From assembly GCF_014282275.1 (NCBI RefSeq), contig NZ_VFIA01000008.1, forward strand, positions 124,001 to 188,000: a DNA stretch of 64,000 nt, written 5' to 3'. The DNA comes from Spirosoma utsteinense. Lineage in GTDB: Bacteria; Bacteroidota; Bacteroidia; Cytophagales; Spirosomataceae. A model generated the notes under the pieces. That model was not told where the DNA came from. It did not search any database and saw only the letters and a program-made list of their open reading frames with translations. A program made the position numbers and the translations under genes. Shown here piece by piece: positions 59,335 to 64,000 of this stretch; within the stretch, counting starts at the first letter, position 1; every line of letters starts with the position of its first letter.

Positions 59335-62025
59335 ATGATCTCAAAGACATACGCACCCCAGGAAATTGAAGCTAAATGGTATCAGTATTGGCTCGATAAC
59401 CAGTTTTTTAAATCGACACCCGACGAGCGCGAGCCGTATACCATCGTCATTCCGCCCCCGAACGTGACGGGCGTGTTGCACATGGGCCATATGCTTAACA
59501 ACACGATTCAGGACGTGCTGGTCCGCAAAGCCCGTATGGAAGGCAAAAACGCGTGCTGGGTTGCGGGTACCGACCACGCCAGTATTGCTACCGAAGCGAA
59601 AGTCGTAGCCATGCTGGCCGAACGCGGCATCAGCAAAAAAGACCTGACGCGCGACGAATTTCTGGCCTATGCCTGGGAATGGAAAGAAAAGTACGGCGGC
59701 ATCATTCTGTCGCAGCTCCGTAAGATCGGAGCTTCCTGCGACTGGGACCGCACGCGCTTCACGATGGAACCCGTTCTATACGACGCCGTGATCGACACAT
59801 TTGTCGACCTCTACGAAAAAGGCAAGATATACCGGGGCGTTCGCATGGTCAACTGGGACCCGCAGGGAAAAACCGCCGTGTCTGACGAGGAGGTTATTAC
59901 CAAAGAGGTTCAGCAGAAGCTGGTGTATATCCGCTACGCCATTGCCGGACAGCCCAACGAGTTTATCACCATCGCTACGGTTCGGCCGGAGACGATCATG
60001 GCCGATGCTGCTATTGCGGTCAATCCAGAGGACGAACGTTATAAACACCTGCACGGCAAAAAAGCCATTATCCCCCTCATCGACCGGGAGATTCCAATTA
60101 TCACGGATGAATACGTGACGATGGATTTTGGAACGGGCTGTTTGAAAGTGACGCCTGCCCACGACCCGAACGACTACGCCCTCGGCATCAAGCACAACCT
60201 GCCCGTACTGGATATCCTCAACGACGACGGGACGCTGAACGAGAAAGCACAGATCCTGATTGGTCAGGATCGGTTTGCGGCCCGGAAAGCGGTTATCAAG
60301 CTGCTCGAAGAAGCGGGTAATCTGGAAAAAGCTGAAGACTACAAGTCGAACGTTGGTTTCTCGGAACGGACCAACGCCGTGATCGAGCCGAAGCTATCGT
60401 TGCAGTGGTTCCTGAAAATGGAAGAGCTGGCAAAACCAGCGCTGGAAAACGTGATGAATGACACTATCCAGCTGTATCCGCCCAAGTTCAAGAATATGTA
60501 CCGGTCCTGGATGGAGAACGTGCATGACTGGTGTATCAGCCGCCAGTTGTGGTGGGGTCAGCGTATTCCGGCCTTTTACATGCAGGACGGAACCATCATT
60601 GTAGCCCGCAATAAGCACGAAGCGCTGGAGAAGGTACAGCACGAGAAGCTGCTTTTCGCCATGACCGAGGCCGACCTGACGCAGGACGAAGACGTACTCG
60701 ATACCTGGTTTTCGTCGTGGCTGTGGCCTATGTCGGTCTTTCTGCCATCGGGCGACCCCAGTGATCCTAAAGCCGGACCAAACGATCTCGACTACTACTA
60801 CCCAACCAATGACCTCGTTACGGCACCGGAAATTCTGTTTTTCTGGGTGGCCCGGATGATCATTGCCGGTTACGAATACAAAGGAGAAGCGCCGTTCAAA
60901 AATGTGTACCTGACCGGTATTGTCCGGGACAAGCAGGGACGTAAAATGTCCAAGTCGCTGGGCAACTCGCCCGATCCGCTCGACCTCATCGATCAGTACG
61001 GGGCCGATGGCGTTCGTACGGGCATGCTCTTCAGCTCCCCCGCCGGTAACGACTTGCCCTTCGATGAGAAGCTGGTAGAGCAGGGGCGTAACTTCAGCAA
61101 CAAGATCTGGAACGCCTTCCGGCTGGTAAAAGGCTGGACGCTTGAAGATGCAGGAAAGGAGGATGCAGGAACGGAGAACGGAGGAGAGAGAGAGGAGAAA
61201 GCGGATTTGCCGTTGAAATGGTTCGAGGCCAAGCTAAACGCAACGCTGACGCAGATCGAAGACGATTTCAGCAAGTTCCGTATTTCCGATGCGTTGCAGG
61301 CTATTTATAAGTTAATCTGGGACGATTTCTGTTCGCAGTATCTAGAACTGATCAAACCCGCATTCGATACGGCCACCGGAACGGCTCAACCCATCGATCG
61401 GGCTACGTACGAAGCAACGATCAACTTCTTCGAGCGGCTCATGTGCCTGGCGCACCCCTTCATGCCATTCATTACGGAAGAGATCTGGCAGGAGATTCGG
61501 GAGCGCAAACACGGGGAGAGTATCTGCGTGGCTCCGTTCCCGCAGCCGGGGGCCATCGATATGTCGATCCTGACCAGTTTCGAGACGCTGTTCGAGGTTA
61601 TCTCCAACGTGCGCAATATTCGGAATGCCAAGCAGATCTCGCCGAAAACCGCCTTGCCGCTGTCCATTAAAACCAGCCAGCCGGGACCGTTCCAGACACT
61701 CGAATCGCTGATTCAAAAAATGGCTAATGTATCGTCCATCAACTACGTCGATGAAAAATCGGGTGGGTTATCGTTCCTGATCAAAGGCGATGAGTTCTTT
61801 GTCGACATTGCCGGCGAGATCGACGTGGAGCAGGAGTTGGAAGCCACGCGCAAGGACCTGGAGTACCAGATTGGTTTTCGGGAATCAACCCTGAAAAAAC
61901 TGTCGAACGAGCGGTTTGTCGCCAATGCTAAACCAGATGTGGTAGACCGCGAGCGACAGAAACTTGCCGATGCCGAAGCCAAAATTCAGGCTCTGGAACA
62001 ACGGTTACAGGATTTGGCTCTGTAG
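59335..62025 (+). CDS. valS: Valyl-tRNA synthetase
   Basis: An 896-residue class I synthetase. The HIGH motif is PPPNVTGVLHMGHMLN, the editing domain spans ~170-340 (TVRPETIMADAAIAVNPED), KMSKS is in [15 protein letters not shown], the anticodon-binding helical domain follows, and a C-terminal coiled-coil arm (VEQELEATRKDLEYQIGFRESTLKKLSNERF) is present, as is usual for ValRS. A Glu/Gly-rich stretch of about 20 residues (61144-61203) interrupts the helical domain and looks like a locally repetitive insertion. It charges tRNA-Val. Confidence 0.96.
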   Translation: MISKTYAPQEIEAKWYQYWLDNQFFKSTPDEREPYTIVIPPPNVTGVLHMGHMLNNTIQDVLVRKARMEGKNACWVAGTDHASIATEAKVVAMLAERGISKKDLTRDEFLAYAWEWKEKYGGIILSQLRKIGASCDWDRTRFTMEPVLYDAVIDTFVDLYEKGKIYRGVRMVNWDPQGKTAVSDEEVITKEVQQKLVYIRYAIAGQPNEFITIATVRPETIMADAAIAVNPEDERYKHLHGKKAIIPLIDREIPIITDEYVTMDFGTGCLKVTPAHDPNDYALGIKHNLPVLDILNDDGTLNEKAQILIGQDRFAARKAVIKLLEEAGNLEKAEDYKSNVGFSERTNAVIEPKLSLQWFLKMEELAKPALENVMNDTIQLYPPKFKNMYRSWMENVHDWCISRQLWWGQRIPAFYMQDGTIIVARNKHEALEKVQHEKLLFAMTEADLTQDEDVLDTWFSSWLWPMSVFLPSGDPSDPKAGPNDLDYYYPTNDLVTAPEILFFWVARMIIAGYEYKGEAPFKNVYLTGIVRDKQGRKMSKSLGNSPDPLDLIDQYGADGVRTGMLFSSPAGNDLPFDEKLVEQGRNFSNKIWNAFRLVKGWTLEDAGKEDAGTENGGEREEKADLPLKWFEAKLNATLTQIEDDFSKFRISDALQAIYKLIWDDFCSQYLELIKPAFDTATGTAQPIDRATYEATINFFERLMCLAHPFMPFITEEIWQEIRERKHGESICVAPFPQPGAIDMSILTSFETLFEVISNVRNIRNAKQISPKTALPLSIKTSQPGPFQTLESLIQKMANVSSINYVDEKSGGLSFLIKGDEFFVDIAGEIDVEQELEATRKDLEYQIGFRESTLKKLSNERFVANAKPDVVDRERQKLADAEAKIQALEQRLQDLAL

Positions 62026-62047
62026 TTGAGTGAACCTTACGTTGATG

Positions 62048-62087
62048 CGCGCTCACTGCCAGGATACTACAATTGGCGGTGAGCGCG
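62048..62087. terminator. Hairpin after valS
   Basis: CGCGCTCACTGCCA and TGGCGGTGAGCGCG pair (one G-U) over a 12-base loop, 23 bases after the valS stop. No T-run. Confidence 0.5.
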
Positions 62088-62193
62088 AAATTCTTTCCGC
62101 TCCCTAAGTTTCATTACTATTTATCACGTAATACTACAAAAAGGTGCTTAAAAAATTGTACAATTGCTATTGAAACAGAACACGACTTCCTTG

Positions 62194-62712
62194 ATGAACA
62201 AGTGCATATTCCTAGACCGTGATGGCGTATTGAATGAAGACCGAACAGATTATGTCTATCGGGTCGAAGATTTCATCATTCCAGAAGGCGTTCCTGAAGC
62301 ATTGCGCGCATTAAAAGAGGCCGGCTATCTGCTGATCGTCATTACCAATCAGGCGGGCATTGCCAAGGGTCTATACACGCGCGCCGATGTGATGGCCTGC
62401 TACCAGTATCTACAGGACCAGTGTGATCACGTGATCGACGCCATTTACTACAGCCCGCATCATCCCGCCTACGATAGCCATTCGCTTACCCGCAAACCAG
62501 ACTCACTGTTGCTGGAAAAGGCAATCGCCAAATACAATATTCTCCCCGACGAGTCCTGGATGATTGGCGATGCCCTGCGCGATATGCAGGCTGGCAAACG
62601 TGTTGGCGTTCGTACCGTACGTATTGCAGAAACAGTTCATCCTACACCCGAGTGCGACGGCTTTGCGCCAAACCTGCTCGAAGCGTCGCGGTTCGTACTC
62701 GCGCAGGCATAA
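62194..62712 (+). CDS. gmhB: GmhB-like HAD phosphatase
   Basis: A 172-residue HAD-superfamily histidinol-phosphatase-type enzyme. Motif I is FLDRDGVLNED, motif II VITNQAGIAKGLY, a Cys-poor zinc loop with HHP (YYSPHHPAYDSH), then RKPDSLLLEKA and motif III/IV MIGDALRDMQAGKRVGV. It matches D-glycero-D-manno-heptose 1,7-bisphosphate 7-phosphatases of LPS heptose synthesis. The start at 62194 (MNKCIFLDRDG) is the family N-terminus. Other gmh genes are not nearby, so the substrate is inferred from family only. Confidence 0.85.
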   Translation: MNKCIFLDRDGVLNEDRTDYVYRVEDFIIPEGVPEALRALKEAGYLLIVITNQAGIAKGLYTRADVMACYQYLQDQCDHVIDAIYYSPHHPAYDSHSLTRKPDSLLLEKAIAKYNILPDESWMIGDALRDMQAGKRVGVRTVRIAETVHPTPECDGFAPNLLEASRFVLAQA

Positions 62713-62713
62713 A

Positions 62714-62752
62714 AAAAACGACTATCAGCCCTAGGAGCTGGTAGTCGTTTTT
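62714..62752. terminator. Bidirectional terminator
   Basis: AAAAACGACTATCAGC (62714-62729) and GCTGGTAGTCGTTTTT (62737-62752) form a stem with A- and T-runs on either side, between the convergent GmhB-like and small lipoprotein genes. Confidence 0.85.
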
Positions 62753-62771
62753 CAACAAATCGGTTCGTTTC

Positions 62772-62897
62772 TTACGCCCGAACCTGCGCCGACGCGGGTT
62801 TCTGTACGCTCCCGTAGGCCGGACACGAACTCTTGCGGGAACATGATCCAAGCGACAGGGTCGCCAGCACAGCACCAAAAATCAGTAGCTTTTTCAT
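62772..62897 (-). CDS. Very small lipoprotein, 41 aa
   Basis: A 41-residue open frame with a lipoprotein signal MKKLLIFGAVLATLSLGSC (Cys 19) and a 22-residue mature tail (SRKSSCPAYGSVQKPASAQ, then VRA). A second Cys lies in the CPAY segment. Such short lipoproteins are common and of unknown function. It ends 20 bases from a bidirectional terminator. Confidence 0.7.
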   Translation of the reverse strand: MKKLLIFGAVLATLSLGSCSRKSSCPAYGSVQKPASAQVRA

Positions 62898-63040
62898 GAA
62901 TACGTTAGCGTCTTTTTCTTAATTATCAGTCTATTAAACGAATATAGATAATAAAACGGTACATGATTCCTGAAAAACAGTGAGTCTACCGATAAACTCT
63001 TTTTAACCAACAACCGGATGGTGTTCGCTAAAAAGAGCAA

Positions 63041-64000
63041 CTACCTTGCCACAATTGCTTCGGCTTCGGCCTCTTCCGTTTCTTCCCGCTCTTCGGCCGC
63101 TTCGGTAGCTTCCAGTTCGGTCATTCCGGGTTCGGCACCGCCATAGCCAAGAATTTTGAGCATCACTTCGCTGTTTTGCTCGGGTGCAAACAAACGAGTC
63201 CGCAAGTTGCCTTCATCGTCTTTGTCGACAATGACGTGCTGCGGGGCCGGAATCAGACAGTGTTGAATCCCCCCGTAGCCGCCCAGTGATTCCTGGTAAG
63301 CACCCGTGTGGAACAGTCCAATGTACTGGTCCTCGGCTTCCTGGTCAAAAATGGGCAGGTATAGGTCGGCACTGTGTGCTTCGGTATTGTAGAAATCGTG
63401 TGAGTCGCAGGTTAGGCCACCGAGGTTGACTTTCTGGTACGGATTTTCCCAGTTGTTGACCGACAGCATAATGTATTTCTGGCCCAGCCCCCACGAATCG
63501 GGTAATTGGGTAATGAACGACCCGTCGATCATGTACCACAGCTCTTTATCGTTCTGTAGTTTCTGGTCGATTACCCGGTAAATAACCGCGCCACTCTCGC
63601 CCACCGTAAATGAGCCAAACTCCGTAAAGATGTTCGGCACCGGTACGTTGTTCTTGTTACAGATCCACTGGATGCTTTCCACGATCTGGTCGATCATGGC
63701 CTGGTAATTATACGTGAACTGGAACGAGGTCTGGATAGGCATACCGCCCCCGATATCGATCGAGTCGAGATCAGGGCAGATTTTAGCCAGTTCGCAGTAT
63801 TTGTACATGAACCGGCTTAGTTCACTCCAGTAATAGGCACTGTCTTTAATACCGGTGTTAATGAAAAAATGCAGCATTTTGAGCTTGAACCGCTCATTAG
63901 GCTGAATTTTGCTCCGGTACAATTCATTGACATCGCTATAGCGGATGCCCAGCCGCGACGTGTAAAAGTCGAAGGCAGGCTCTTCATCGGTGGCAATACG
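63041..64000 (-). CDS. speA: Arginine-decarboxylase-like protein, N-terminus outside window
   Basis: The frame runs off the end of the window on the minus strand; bases 63923-64000 continue in frame (FDFYTSRLGIRYSDVNE). The visible ~319 residues are the C-terminal part of a fold-III PLP-dependent decarboxylase, with LDSIDIGGGMPIQ (the phosphate-binding GGG), FTEFGSFTVGESGAVIY and FHTGAYQESLGGYGGIQHCLIP, matching biosynthetic arginine decarboxylase. An acidic tail (EATEAAEEREETEEAEAEA) ends it. Known enzymes make agmatine for polyamine synthesis. The gene symbol is by family similarity only. Confidence 0.7.
   Translation of the reverse strand, partial: RIATDEEPAFDFYTSRLGIRYSDVNELYRSKIQPNERFKLKMLHFFINTGIKDSAYYWSELSRFMYKYCELAKICPDLDSIDIGGGMPIQTSFQFTYNYQAMIDQIVESIQWICNKNNVPVPNIFTEFGSFTVGESGAVIYRVIDQKLQNDKELWYMIDGSFITQLPDSWGLGQKYIMLSVNNWENPYQKVNLGGLTCDSHDFYNTEAHSADLYLPIFDQEAEDQYIGLFHTGAYQESLGGYGGIQHCLIPAPQHVIVDKDDEGNLRTRLFAPEQNSEVMLKILGYGGAEPGMTELEATEAAEEREETEEAEAEAIVAR

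Overview
The window reads as chromosomal DNA from a Bacteroidota species of the order Cytophagales, most like Spirosoma and its relatives. This is inferred from protein families and signals, not from a database search. Supporting signs are Bacteroidota-type promoters (TTTG, then 19-20 bases, then TAnnTTTG), few Shine-Dalgarno sites, a GldB gliding lipoprotein beside a PorT-like barrel protein, LytS/LytTR two-component genes, an ABC-permease/M1-peptidase fusion and many long intergenic palindromes. No rRNA, transposase, phage or CRISPR array was seen. One tRNA (Phe) is present.

Layout. 1-15300: a photolyase-family gene cut by the window edge, a secreted serine hydrolase, two tandem paralogous envelope proteins, an ECF sigma / membrane regulator / DUF4097-like operon, a thioredoxin-fold protein, prmA, a very large exported protein of unknown function, an SDR and an AraC regulator.

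15300-31150: an accessory locus for secreted peptides, and the most interesting part of the window. It holds at least eight small genes whose products carry double-glycine (or similar) leaders, a C39-peptidase ABC exporter with HlyD and TolC-type partners, a full-length LanB dehydratase with no cyclase in view, a cysteine-rich accessory protein, a degenerate receiver protein, a LytS/LytTR pair and an XRE regulator. Two sets of regulatory DNA tie it together. Five promoters share one rigid module: TACAAC, 5 bases, GTTATTG, 20 bases, then [C/G]ACCTTTG. Separately, 21-bp-spaced ATTRGTCNA repeats lie in front of the lanthipeptide-like precursor gene and between the response regulator and the XRE gene.

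31200-54800: ABC transporter with fused aminopeptidase, a PfkB kinase, cysS, an M28 peptidase, nadD, gmk, a second ECF sigma factor with a small cysteine-containing protein, two Fe-S redox proteins, tRNA-Phe, a membrane MutS-like ATPase, a Fur regulator, an MsbA-like ABC exporter, gldB and a PorT-like protein.

54800-64000: a partial histidine operon (hisH, hisA, a GNAT gene, hisF). It is preceded by a complete attenuator: a 15-residue leader peptide with three His codons, an antiterminator/terminator pair, and a promoter so close that the leader message is nearly leaderless. DUF433 and DUF72 genes, valS, a GmhB-like phosphatase, a tiny lipoprotein and the C-terminal part of an arginine-decarboxylase-like gene follow.

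Long perfect or near-perfect inverted repeats fill many intergenic gaps. One palindromic element lies in frame inside a coding sequence.
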